Shown here piece after piece: positions 12,560-24,059 of a stretch of DNA of 64,000 nt (positions within the stretch are counted from its first letter, which is position 1; each line of letters begins with the position of its first letter). The stretch is from the NCBI GenBank assembly GCA_950295325.1, contig OX485803.1, forward strand, positions 20,088,001 through 20,152,000, written 5' to 3'. This stretch comes from Polytrichum commune. Lineage: Eukaryota > Streptophyta > Polytrichopsida > Polytrichales > Polytrichaceae. The notes below the pieces were generated by a model, which searched no databases, was not told the DNA's origin, and worked only from the letters and a program-made list of their open reading frames with translations. The translations under genes and the position numbers were made by a program.

Positions 12560-13037
12560 AATTAAACTGCAACAGTTTTGGACAAGATTATCACCGTTAC
12601 ATTGCAACACTGCAGTTTGGTGATCGGTGAACTTTGCAATACGGTTTGCAATCGACGTCCATATTCTAGACAAGATTGTCACCATAGTGTATATAAGACA
12701 TTGATGTCCTGGTCCTCAACAGACTGCTGTTTAATGCACATTCGTACTGTAGTGCAAACCACCTGACCCAATTGAAACTCCAACATTCAACAGTTTTAGA
12801 CAAGATTATCACCGTTACATTGCAACGGTCCTGGTCATCCTCATTGCGGCATTCAAGTGGCTCCCTGTTGACATCGAAGAATTCCGTGGTTGTGTTGAAC
12901 CTTTTCGGTGTTGTGGGTTTGAATGTCTCGAAAATGTGTAAAGTTTCAAGGAGATGAGGACTGATGCAGGTTGTTAAGTATTTGCGTTTGAGCCCAGACT
13001 TCGAGGGAGACATGTCACCACTCATCCTGTTCTGCAA
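12560..13037 (-). other. possible 5' exon(s) of the GMI1-like gene, unproven
   Basis: The conserved reading frame of the GMI1-like gene begins at 12259 with an internal splice acceptor, so at least one upstream exon must exist. An open stretch at 12830-13037 (minus) has an ATG at 13027 and a plausible GTAACG donor near 12825, but I see no similarity to the family's N-terminus. The stretch also holds a direct repeat: about 45 bases at 12580-12610 recur at 12788-12828 (core ACAAGATTATCACCGTTACA). Treat this as a region in which to look for the start, not as a called exon. Confidence 0.2.
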
Positions 13038-14640
13038 ATGTAGAGAATCTCCGAACTGTCAGTAACTGCTCTGCTAGAAATACACCATTCCGGGAGCCAC
13101 TGCTTCTGATCAAACACTCATCACACCCAGACCTCCCAATGCATGCATGTCTGCACACTCCTCCTCGTCTGCAGGCACATCAATTCAGCGCCACCATCAA
13201 ACTCCTCCTACCCTGCCAACAAACACAAAGGAGACGCCTCAAATCAACCTGCATCTAATTCATTTTTGAGGAAAACACTCTGAATTGGTGGTCAGTCTAT
13301 TTGAAGATTCTAATTCCTCGCCACCAGAAACTCTTCACTGAATCTTCCCTGAATCATCACCCAACCATCTGCTGTAATCATCCACATGTTAAATGTCCAA
13401 TATGCAACTAATCCTAGTAGCTCAGGAATCATCAACAAGCCTCGTCGTTGAACAAAATGCAACCAACTTGGTAACAGTATGCATCACGAGGATAACAGTC
13501 TCATATTATAATTCAAGAGCTCGGACATGATCGAAGCATACGATGGACGGCAAGACAGAAATGAAGTCAAAGGAGCAGCAGAATCATCACCTGAGTAAAC
13601 TTAATTAAGCCCAGGCTTAAGTAAGGATTAGAGAAGGAAGCATGTGATTATAGAGGCCGCTGGGCATGGGAAGTGTGCAAGTCTTAAGACATAGTGAAGT
13701 GCATCCAAGGATTTAATAGTTTGCCTGTCTTCACAATTGAACTACTTAATGAAATTAGGTAACTGCCTCACTTGGCTCAGCAGCTAAACTCTACTTCCTA
13801 GACAATAGAATAGAATAGAATAAAATAAAATAAACATTAGCGTTTAGTTAAGTTCACCACAATGAATGGGAGACGGTTCCCCTTACACTAATGATGTGTT
13901 ACCAAGCTTCACGGTAAGGATACTAAGGTAGATGGGTCTTGAATGGTTACTTTTTCCACTTAGCCCACTTCTCCTAGAATATGAAACACGAGATTAGTAT
14001 GAGATGATTAAGAAATCCAAATCGAGGTTGTTGCCATTTTCCTCATAATTTTCAGAGTTCACGTGAATATCTTATTTGTTACCGCAACAAAGATTCTTGC
14101 GCTCATTAAATGGTCATATTGGTCCCTCCAATTAGGATGACTATGGAACCTACCATGGTTGTCATGTTTTGAGCATGTAGTCCAATCTCTTTTGAAAACA
14201 TGCCTTTTTGGTATCTGTACTTGGAGTCACACCTAACCATATATACCACTTAAATTTAGGTGTCCGATTAAGGTAGGTAACCAAATTAGGCACGTCTACC
14301 TTACTAGGCTTCCTTGCGGAAGGTGGTCACCATCTTCTTGGACCTTTGTTCTTCCTATCAACAGATTGTCGTGCATGAGCTAGAAATAAATCGACAAGTT
14401 TAAAGAAACAAAAGAGGCAGGCAAACAAGGATGGAGATTAGTGTCAGCTTTATGTGGTCACTCTCCTTAATAATCAATTGGACACCTATATTATATTCGA
14501 GTGGTATATGGCAACGTTTCTAGTTAAGAATGGACAGTTGTTAAGGTCTTTATACTTCCATGTGCAGATCATTGTTCTTCATGATTCCGGCAAAGAAAAA
14601 CAAGGTAAGCTTTGTCAATAATATTGACGAAGCTTTGGCT
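13038..14640. other. intergenic, no gene seen
   Basis: The first part, directly upstream of the GMI1-like gene, is C/T-rich with short CTCC runs and could contain its promoter and leader. At 13806-13835 there is a pentanucleotide run (GAATA then AAATA units). A family C repeat lies at 14170-14290. No exon or RNA gene is recognised. Confidence 0.6.
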
Positions 14641-14910
14641 GGTATCTTCATGTGACAAGCATTTTGTTGGCCGAGCACTTCCATGTGGAGTAGGGGGGGC
14701 TAAGATATGACATTGGTCTTCTTGCCAACATGCAACTTAGAATGAGGTTGTCATTGCATTTACCCGACATTTTGAGTATTGCATGAGTGGATTTATCAAA
14801 CTTTACATCTTGAGATTTTGGTGTAGGGAAAATAAAATCCAAGAAATACGAAAACTTTAGACAAAATTCATTAATAAGAATATGTCATCTCTAGAATAAA
14901 CAAAAATATG

Positions 14911-15255
14911 TCAAATATGAAAACCTTGAACCAGCATGTTTCTACAAATCGGTTTTTTTCTTCGCTCGACTGAAAATCGACAACTTTTTGTACTAGAATT
15001 AATGAAGTTTGAGATGGTCAAGTCCCGCTCCTCAAACTTCAACTTCCCCACAAATGTGCCAGTGAAGATCACCAATTCTCGTCCTACGGTGTAAAAGTAA
15101 CCCACATTGTAGCCGAAACACATTATTTCTAGAATCTGCTTTGAATGGATTGGCTTGGCCCTTAATCCTTTAAATATGCATATCAATAATTCCAACCCCA
15201 CATACACTTTGTTTTTACAAGAGGATCTTGTCTCCACTGAAGCCCTTCCATACAC
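14911..15255 (-). CDS. unidentified open frame of 114 codons, probably not a gene
   Basis: The frame is intact but I recognise no domain; it contains a Cys-Phe-Gly-Tyr-Asn stretch and a basic C-terminal part (SVERRKKP). It has no matching splice neighbours and sits in AT-rich intergenic DNA. It could be a transposon relic or chance. Confidence 0.15.
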   Translation of the reverse strand: MYGRASVETRSSCKNKVYVGLELLICIFKGLRAKPIHSKQILEIMCFGYNVGYFYTVGRELVIFTGTFVGKLKFEERDLTISNFINSSTKSCRFSVERRKKPICRNMLVQGFHI

Positions 15256-15259
15256 AACT

Positions 15260-17750
15260 GATGGGTTTGCCTAAATGCCACAAAGCCTAAGCCGTCAGTA
15301 TTGGAATTAGAGTAAATCCTTTGTACATTCCTCACTCAAGTCCTTCCCTCATTCATGTTTTCTCAAGTGGGAAGGGAAGGCGAGAATCTGATGTAAATGG
15401 TGACATCAACATTAATCCAAAATACGTCATGGAAGAAATTGATGGGAACCCTTGGTGGAGACTTGAATCATCTAGCCATTCTAACACAAAGATATGCACT
15501 CTTAAGCTATGATCGAACATTTATATTGAATACTTGACACTGGCAACACTGCATACCCCGATGACCAAATGCTTCTCAAGTAACCCGACAGGCTAGCCTA
15601 GTACAGCAAAGCTTGACTGAAATACTGGGTTGCATTTGGTGATTGAAGTTTGCAATTTCACTTTGCTCAACAAAACCAGCAGTTGCAAATCAAGAAGATG
15701 ACCATGAAGAACTCGTGAGAATGGAACTCAAAATGTTCAATCAGCATGATCAGGCAATGAACAATGTGATGAACTCATGAGACGATGGTCTCGTTGATTG
15801 GCACCTCCGTAATAGTACTGAAATGCCGTGTTGGTTGTCATCACCTTGTCATGTCTGTTACACTTGACTCACAAGTCATTCGTACACATTGCAATAATTA
15901 TTAGCATTACAATAATTTTTAGGTATTAAGTGCCAAAGGCCACTGTTGTTGTTGTCAACCTTGCTTTCTTCACTGCCGTATTTGCAGTTTTCGGGCGTCA
16001 ATATCTTTCGAGTTTTATAAGAACCAGTGTTTCCACTCTTGGTGTCTATGAGTCTCGTCTCAGAACAAGAGATATCATAGAGCAACGCTTTGCAATTCTT
16101 CCCACATATATGTTTCACCCGAGAATTTACAAGAAGAGTACTTATCCTGCATCATCTTTAGCATGATCAACATAAAGAGAACGGGCTCATGTTCACGTCA
16201 AGGTAAGGAATTTTATTTTTATTTATGTATTTATTTTTGTGGCAAGAATTTAGGGTATAGTGTGGGTGAAAACAAATGCATGGTAGGAACGTGTGTGATG
16301 TTATGTAGGTGTCCCAAGCACATGTTTCTTTTTATTCTCACATATTCAGACTGAAAGTTTGTATAGGGGAATGCACAATCCCAAAGGCCATTCCCTTGTA
16401 TAAAGACCGTATACGGTGGGGCATTATGACGTAAAGCACTATACAATGGGCATCACGTAGGGCATTATATATTGTCATCTCAAATGAGTGGATTCTATAA
16501 TGGGAAAATCTTAAAAAATAGAAGAAAAAAAAAACATGTAACATTGGGAATATTCTTGTTTGGAGCCCAAGACATATTGGACATGTAGATTATATGGAGT
16601 TTGGGCCTATGGTGCAGTAGCCCTAGTTATTTGGCATTGAGTGCCAATGGTTTTTTTTTTCCCTATAGTAAGTTGAGTGCCATGCCGGTACATGATTGAA
16701 TATGGTTGGCATGGGACAAAAAACGTTTCCACACTGCTTAGCTTAATGTTTCACATACTTATCACACATCTGGCACAAAACAAGCTCCACAAATGAAAAA
16801 TGTTGGTATATCTCTCATAACATTGTTCACTCCATAACATTACTCAAAACTAGAGTGTTGCATACCTAGTGCCAAGAATTTCGGGAACTGTAGAGGAATT
16901 ATACCCCATTTATGTTGAGTCACCCCCACATTAATGTCAAGCTATGCCAATCTCAAATTTTGAATTAGCATGGGCCACATTGAATTTTTTTTCTAAGAAG
17001 TTCATGTGGATGACTACAAGTTATTTTATGTTATTTCTTACCTTGAACAAATACTTAAGGTTGTGCTTGGAATTCTCCATGAAGACTTCAAAGGGGAAGA
17101 CATGGAGTCTTGGGCACACATTATTTCACGGTGACCATACAATTAAAAGTGCCCATGTTCATTATTTCCACATTAAATTTCACCCACACTACACTCTAAC
17201 CTCCCTAATATCATGCCTATGGCAACCAAAGTGCACGTGATATTAAGGTGGTCTTCAATGTTAACATGGATGCACAATATTAGAGAATTAGTGTAGCATG
17301 TGACATTAAGGAACAACACAAAGTCAACATTGCAATTATGACAATTATGACAATTTGATACATGCGAGCGTGTGGTTTGCATTCTTTGGCGGATTCTTTT
17401 ATTGTCAAAAATCATGATATAGGAGAGGAATATGTGACAACAAGAATCGGGGACTTAAACTGAGTACATCCCTAGGATTTTGAGATATAAGAGAGGGAGT
17501 GACATTATAATGGATGACATTACGAAGGTTAGGGTGTAATAAGACTATTTTAGTACACCACGGGGTGCCATTAAAAACCTACCCCTTCCAAGTTTGTTGT
17601 TAATTCATTCCAATTGGGTCCCACTAAGTTGAATCAACCTCTTTGAAGAAAACCAAATGCCCACAAAAGCAAGCAATCGTGAATTTTGGTTGAGCCTTCA
17701 ATGACTTGGCATCAGTTTCCCCTTGTCTAGAACTTGGAAATAGGAACCAC
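15260..17750. other. intergenic, AT-rich, no gene seen
   Basis: Several short open frames exist (15930-16166, 16944-17240) but none shows a recognisable domain or splice partners. No terminal-repeat element was resolved here. Confidence 0.5.
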
Positions 17751-17754
17751 TACA

Positions 17755-18021
17755 CTAAATCATATTGTATTTAGTGTCACCACTCTATTTGTCAGTCTTG
17801 CTCCATACGAATTGTAAATTGCCCATGTAGCGTCACCAAAACTTGATGTAAACCTTATTTGATTTGTCATTCCTTGTAAATAAAATTTGGACATTATAGA
17901 TTTACAATTACTGTTAGTTACTAAGTGATTTTTTTCATCCAAATTTCAAACATCCTTGACAATGTTTCATTACAAAATGTTAGGATGCAAAATATAGCAC
18001 ACCATGTTTCACTGAATCTAA
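17755..18021. repeat. dispersed repeat family D, copy 1
   Basis: Carries TATTTAGTGTCACCA ... ATTTGTCATTCCTT ... TTACAATTACTGT ... CATCCAAATTTCAA. The same motif order is seen at 47530-47760 and, more weakly, at 53345-53540. A Harbinger-type MITE begins immediately at its right end. Confidence 0.65.
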
Positions 18022-18520
18022 GGGCCGCTTCACACTATGGCCAAGGGTCGAGAGGCCGTCGATTTTCACCAATCATATTGCAAGAAAGCAAGAATTTGGC
18101 CTCTCGACCCTTCACACTAGAGGCCAAAGTCCAAAGGTCGTCGCTCTCCAAAATGTCTACATGGCAATACTTTTCGACCAAGGCAACGGGCTCTCAAAAG
18201 AAGTTTGGGTCGGACATGAATCGAAACCCAAACTATGGTCGAGATGTCGTCGATTTGTTTCCATAAAAAGAAAATTAAAACTGACAAGATCTTGGCCGTT
18301 AGATTGGAGGGGTTGTTTTAGACAGGGAATAAAGTGGGATGCTCCTTCTTCCTTTGGACTTTGCGCTTGGCCTTTGGAGGCTTCACACTATGCCCAGCCG
18401 AAGGCTCCCATCCCTATATTTTATCGACTACTTTCAGCCCATTTCTTTGGACTCTCAACAAAGTTTGGCCATTCAATCCCACGGCCTCTCGACTTGGACG
18501 GCCATAGTGTGCAACGACCC
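18022..18520. mobile_element. Harbinger/Tourist-type MITE, 499 bp, with TAA target duplication
   Basis: The terminal inverted repeats are GGGCCGCTTCACACTATGGC (left) and GGGTCGTTGCACACTATGGC (right end, read inward), continuing into a shared TCGAGAGGCCGT. Both ends are flanked by TAA (18019-18021 and 18521-18523), the usual PIF/Harbinger duplication. The interior repeats the TCGAGAGGCC and CTTCACACT motifs. There is no transposase, so it is non-autonomous; the open frames across it are incidental. Confidence 0.85.
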
Positions 18521-18523
18521 TAA

Positions 18524-19960
18524 GTTGCAAACACAATACTTGTAAACTTATTCATAAATGGTATCATTAACAAAATTTACTAAAACAACATAAAATACAA
18601 CAAGTATTGGTGTAGTTGGCTCCACCACCACCCTCTTTATGTTATTAGATAGCAGGTCATCTACACAGAAAAAAAGCAGTTGGTCGTCCACATTATCCAA
18701 GAAACAGAGAGGCCACCGCAGCCACTGCCTCATATTCATAACCACCCACGATGATGGGGAGTCATTGCGGCAGTTCGACTTTCCCCGAGTATTTTTCCCA
18801 CAAAGTGCCAAAATGGGATATTAATAATGGTTTATTGGCGGGTGGCAATCTTACCCCTCCATACCTCCGTATCTTAGGACCTTTAATGGACAACCCTATT
18901 TCTTATTGTTTAGTCTCGAAGCAAATGAAACTAATGCCCACTTCACACACGAGCCATGACCATGAAATTGTGAGAGCCCAAAAGTGTCTCAAGGCTGTTC
19001 CAAGGCACTTCCAAAATCATGTAGCGTGGTCACGGACCTTCAAGTGTAGTGAGAAGTCATATATATGTGACCCGACCTTCAATCGAATATTATTTCAATG
19101 AATGTCTATTCATGCGGGTCCTCACACATGATAAAATAGAATAAATCAACGGTTGTGAGCGTTCAGAGTGCCATGGTCTCTTGGTTTTGTGTTAGACCCA
19201 CCTCCAAGAGGTGGTTTTTGAAAATAATCCAAGTGACCATTAAGCATGATCCATTTGATGCCATGTAGGAATCCATGTAGACGTTACATCCATCTTGGAT
19301 TCACATACTCCGTTGGTCCCTCAAGCGCAGTGTGAAGCAAACTTGGACCAGCTCCGCCTTTTCCACCAATGAGAGTGCTTGAAGTGTACTGGTCATGGGC
19401 TCTCAGTCTCGTGTGTGAAGGGGCTCTAAACTCAATTCCATTGGCCCTCTTAAGTCTCGGCCTCCTGCAATCCAATTGGGTCACGATGTTCACATTGAGG
19501 TGCATCCTTTTCCCACACTATTTTAGGTGATGGTGACGAAGTCTCTTTTTGTATTTTAAGTCAGAGCGGATCAGGTTGGATGGTACCACTTGATCCTATT
19601 TTCAAACTTCACCACCAATCAAGGCTCCTTTATGCCACACATCACAAGCCAAAAGAAAGGCATACAAAGTTTGTAAATTAATCTTGCCCTTGAAAAGAAA
19701 AGCGAAAATCAGAAAAAGTGCCCGTCGCATAGAAAGGCAAGAAAAGAAACAACCTTTCAAAAGGAGCGTCATTCAAGTATGGGTAAACAATGTTGCATCA
19801 TGTAATATATAAGCCAAGCTTCGATTTCATAGTGACTTAGGAGATACAAGTCATCTTTTGCACATGTAAGTGACACCTAATTGAACCCAATTGAAGCAGC
19901 TTCGATGATAGGTTGTCATCATGGATTGACGACCTGTTTGAGGCATGATGTTGTCACTTT
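18524..19960. other. intergenic, no gene seen
   Basis: Mixed-composition DNA with short open frames only. At 18620-18640 there is a short CCACCACC run. The sequence shifts abruptly near 19970 to the A/C-rich retrotransposon. Confidence 0.5.
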
Positions 19961-22443
19961 GGTCAACATCCATTTGCATTGCATTACATGTTGTCCGCAA
20001 GTATATAGATTCAAAACAAAACCCAAACACTAAAGCAATATTAACACCAAAGGAATTCCAATCCACATATAAATATATACCTAAAACTATCAAAGATGCT
20101 CTCCAACAAGCCTCAACACTATTCCCACCCCCACCACCACCCACAAATCACCCATGCCCAACACAACAAACACCACCACAAGATGTGCACACACTAAACA
20201 TTCCCCACCCTCCTCCAAACACAATATTAGGACAAGCAATCCAATCCATAATAAAAGACAAAACCGACACCAAAAAAGACAAATGGAGTGCACATGCCAT
20301 CAAAAGGATGTACCTATGCCAATGGCAACTACCACAAGGAATCACACAACAATGGCGCACAGAAGAAGAACTACTACACCCGGATAACATACTACTAGAA
20401 CACAATATACTCCACATAACACAATACCACAAAAATCAAACGGAATTAAAAACAACCCAACAATATGCTAGTTGCCTCAACCACATCCAATCAAAAGACA
20501 ATAAATTTATACACCCCCCCCCCCCCTAAAAATTACCAACCTAAAACTAACCATACAAGAGTGTAACCCATATAAAGACATCCAAGTAAACCAACCAACC
20601 ATTCAAATACAAGACTCAGAAGCTAACATATACGACCAAAGAGGAAACTACATGGCCATCATTACTACCGAACGACTACATTGGCTTTGGAATCAATTCT
20701 CCCACATCCACTCCACACAATTAACAAACTCCCTCCAACCCCCATCCCAAAACTTTGAAACAAAAATACTTTGGCTCATACAAAGATACATAACCATACT
20801 TCCCAAGAGAAAGCCAAAAACCATACAACCCAATAACCTACACCACACAATACACCCAGCAATCACTAAGATACTAATTGAATCCTTTAAATCACACACT
20901 CATATTATTCTTCACCACTTACATGCCCCACACAACTCACGCAATATTACTCACTCCACAACCAGGATACAATATTTGGCTCCATAGGACACGCACAATC
21001 CTCCAAATGGAAAGGTATTGGTCTAGCACACCCTACGGACCACAACACAACCATAGAAGCCATCCATTGGGCCATAATGGCAGCCAAAGAGGACACAAAC
21101 AATGTCACCATCCTCATAATTAACCATAATGATTGGACAACACAACAAATCCCACTTACCACAAAAGGCGACATACACACCCTCGCAACCATCCCCCCAC
21201 ACACAATATAAGCCCACACCATAATGGCCAAAATGCTACCAAAATATAGAACCATCACTCACATCAATAATTTGTATACACAACCAAACCAACCCAACAA
21301 TGAACCTACAAACTCCACAAGAACTACCACAAGTACTCAAACAAATCACTAACACACACATTGACACCTTCCCCATCAACCCCACACCCCCAAACTACCA
21401 TATAAAATTCTCAACCACATGGAAATGTGCACCCATAAATAACACCCCCATCCCAAAAAACGTCCCCCCAATAGCTATGCCAACTAGATACTACCATCAA
21501 CCACCCCCCCCCCCCAAATATCACCCACAACAATGCATATATACAGATGGATCATTCATCCCCCCTTCTAAAAACTCCGAGGGCCAAATAGTAGGCAACA
21601 CTACAGGATCAGGAGTATATAGCCCCAACAAGAATACCAAAATATCAGAGAGATTACCAGGGTACCAAAACATCCTTAGAGCATAACTGAACGCTATACT
21701 CATCGCTATTAAAACCATACAAACCACACAAACTGACACGCACATATTCACATACAACTTTAACAACATATATCTAATCAACAACCACATACAACACCCA
21801 ACATCACAACACCACCACCCAGATAAACTCCTTATAGCAACCATAATACACCAAAATTACTAGACCCCACACTCAATACACATACATAAAGTAAGGGCCC
21901 ACAAGGGCATCGTAGGAAACGAAATAGCGGACGCACTAGCCAATGAAGGTACACTTCATGAAAAACCAACCGCCACACCTCACATGCACTTGGCCCACGC
22001 CTCACCCTACTAGCTAGCAAGTTGCCCATCCGCCACACACGATGGAGCAATTCGAGACTTACACTCGTTCGTAACAAAAGCACACAACAATCGGGCAGTA
22101 AGGGTAGCCCAAAATAATTTCACTTACGTAGATAAATGGCTCTCCAAAGACCAAATAAACAAGAAACTCTCCAACCACTTCTGGAAGAACAAAAACATAA
22201 CGGACGCCCAAATCACCCAAACCTTAAAATTCACATATGCCCAATACATGGGTAACCACAGAAAAAACATCTTTTGGCCACTCAAATTCCAAAACCCCAA
22301 TTGCGCACTATGCCACCGAAACGACAGGGACACTTGGCCCCACTTATTATCCACGTGTGAACACCCATATCTAAAAGGCTTAAGAATTGCTCGCCATAAT
22401 AAAGTAGTACACCTCATCACCCAAACACTACAAGCCAACAAAC

Positions 22444-22971
22444 CACGGGTAGATCACTCTAAGGCATTTTTGTGCACCACGTGCGGCTAGGGGTTTTTTG
22501 TTTTGGGGCTATTTACCTTCAAGGGCTGAATTAAAGCCTCCATATAATTCAAAAATGGCCCATTTGTTTGCACCGTTCCATTACTTATATTGTCCAAGTC
22601 ACTGCAATTTTTTGTACTCTATATTCCTTTTAAGTAATAAAAGCTAATCTACTTCCTAACGCAATTGACGAGTGTTGAGGGAAAGCATGGAAACAAAGAA
22701 GGGTGCAAACATCCCCGTGAGTCCTAAACCCATTTACATACCATACTAAACATACCTTCCAGGATCCTTATCTTCAGCCCCTATATTAATTTTACAAAAA
22801 AATAATGGCCCACGTTTTATGTCCATCTAACTTACTTATAATGGGATTGTCTACATTTAATGGCCCCTTCATCATTTGGAATTCCTTTATAATTTTTATT
22901 TCAAATGATTTTAATCCTCTCTATATTATGCCGCACGTCGTTTTTAAGATGCACTAAGTGATCTACCCGTG
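22444..22971. mobile_element. hAT-type MITE family E, copy 1 (528 bp)
   Basis: The ends are perfect inverted repeats CACGGGTAGATCACT / AGTGATCTACCCGTG, and the inner sequence ACGTGCGG also pairs. It is flanked by 8-bp duplications CAACAAAC (22436-22443) and TAACAAAC (22972-22979), which differ at one base. It sits inside the retrotransposon coding region; removing it and one duplication rejoins the zinc-knuckle part to the nuclease part in one frame. It has no transposase. Confidence 0.85.
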
Positions 22972-23272
22972 TAACAAACACACCCGATTCTACACACTAA
23001 CAAACGTAGGAAATCTCAACAATATGAATCAAGAACAAACCATCCCATAATGGCTCATAAAATGCACATGCACACAAACAAGGTGCCAATGCCAAGCCAA
23101 ATTAAGACCGGATATCCTATGCATACTAGGCACCCCAAACAACACACTCACGCCTTTATCACCATCACACTCACACACAATACAATTCATTGAATTCACA
23201 TATTGCCATGACAAATTCCCCGAACAAGCACTCATACACAAACACAACAAATACGACCCATTACTTAACAAC

Positions 23273-23682
23273 CACGGGTAGATCACTCCATTGTCAAGTT
23301 GAACACCACGTGCGACCAAAAAAAATCTTCTTTTGGTAAGTTGCACCACCAAAATGGGTCAAAATTTTATCAATTGTTTTTCATGAGTAGATATACACAG
23401 TACCTATGACATACTTAAAAGTGGTAACTAAATTTGATGATTTGTTTTTTTCATAAAACATATTGTCTCTAACTAGAATGACACAAAATTGAACTAAAAC
23501 AATTACTTAAAAAAATAAAGATGACTAAAAATTTCAAAAAAATATACAAAAGATACTATCAATGGTTATGTATATGTAGAAAAAATATCATAAATTTTAA
23601 AATTATATATGGCATGTAATATAGGGGTAGCAAACTTTGTCTGCACGTGGTGTCAACTTGACAATGAAGTGACCTCCCTGTG
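23273..23682. mobile_element. hAT-type MITE family E, copy 2 (410 bp)
   Basis: Left end CACGGGTAGATCACTCCATT, right end AATGAAGTGACCTCCCTGTG, with an inner pair TTGTCAAGTTG / CAACTTGACAA. The 8-bp flanks are TTAACAAC (23265-23272) and TTAATAAC (23683-23690), with one mismatch. It interrupts the retrotransposon nuclease between KYDPL and GWKTNP. Its interior matches copy 3 at 34.6 kb in inverse orientation. Confidence 0.87.
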
Positions 23683-24059
23683 TTAATAACATACAAAACC
23701 AAGGATGGAAAACGAACCCTCTAATCACTATTATAGCTGGTGTTCGTGGAGCCATACACAAACAATCCATCGTCAAACTTCCTGACCTTAAAATCCCAAA
23801 AACCAACATAAAAACCCTCATGAAAAATTTACACCAAAACGCCATTAAATATCTCACCTACCTAGCCCTCGACAAAAGAAAACTAGAAAATAAACAAGCT
23901 ACTATCACACCCCCTTAAACAAAGCGGACTGAAACGTAATACCAGAGCCCACCTCCCAAGGAGGCATAAAACCTCATACTACAACACGGTCCGCTGTGTT
24001 AAGTATTTGGATAACGGGCTCACATTCATGCCGGTACCATGTACGGGTGTTATTTTTTC

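Larger units (their letters stand above)
19970..23995 (+). pseudogene. decayed non-LTR retrotransposon with RNase H, zinc knuckle and R2-type (PD-D/E-K) endonuclease, 5'-truncated
   Basis: The plus strand is strikingly rich in A and C with few G. Visible domains in order: an N-terminal part with proline runs (to 20526); an RNase H-like segment near 21000-21130 (TIEAIHWAIMAAKED); a canonical RNase H at 21540-21960 (IYTDGSF; AHKGIVGNEIADALANEG); a Cys-Cys-His-Cys knuckle at 22300-22420 (CALCHRND...HLLSTCEH...RH); then, past a MITE, LRPDILCILG and IQFIEFTYCHDKF...KYDPL (23110-23265), the PD/E/K pattern of R2-type nucleases; then, past a second MITE, GWKTNPLITIIAGVRGAIHK (23701-23760), ending at TAA 23916. 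Several stops and frameshifts make it inactive. No reverse transcriptase domain is visible; 5' truncation would explain this. Dualen/RandI- or R2-like elements are the closest known types. Confidence 0.75.

Noticed and set aside
18161-18545. Long plus-strand frames at 17925-18545
   Set aside because: They lie within the Harbinger-type MITE and have no domain or splice context.
22124-22441. Minus-strand open frames over the retrotransposon (also 20090-20432, 21521-21844, 23029-23352)
   Set aside because: They are the complement of A/C-rich coding sequence, which has few stops on the opposite strand; no domain is present.
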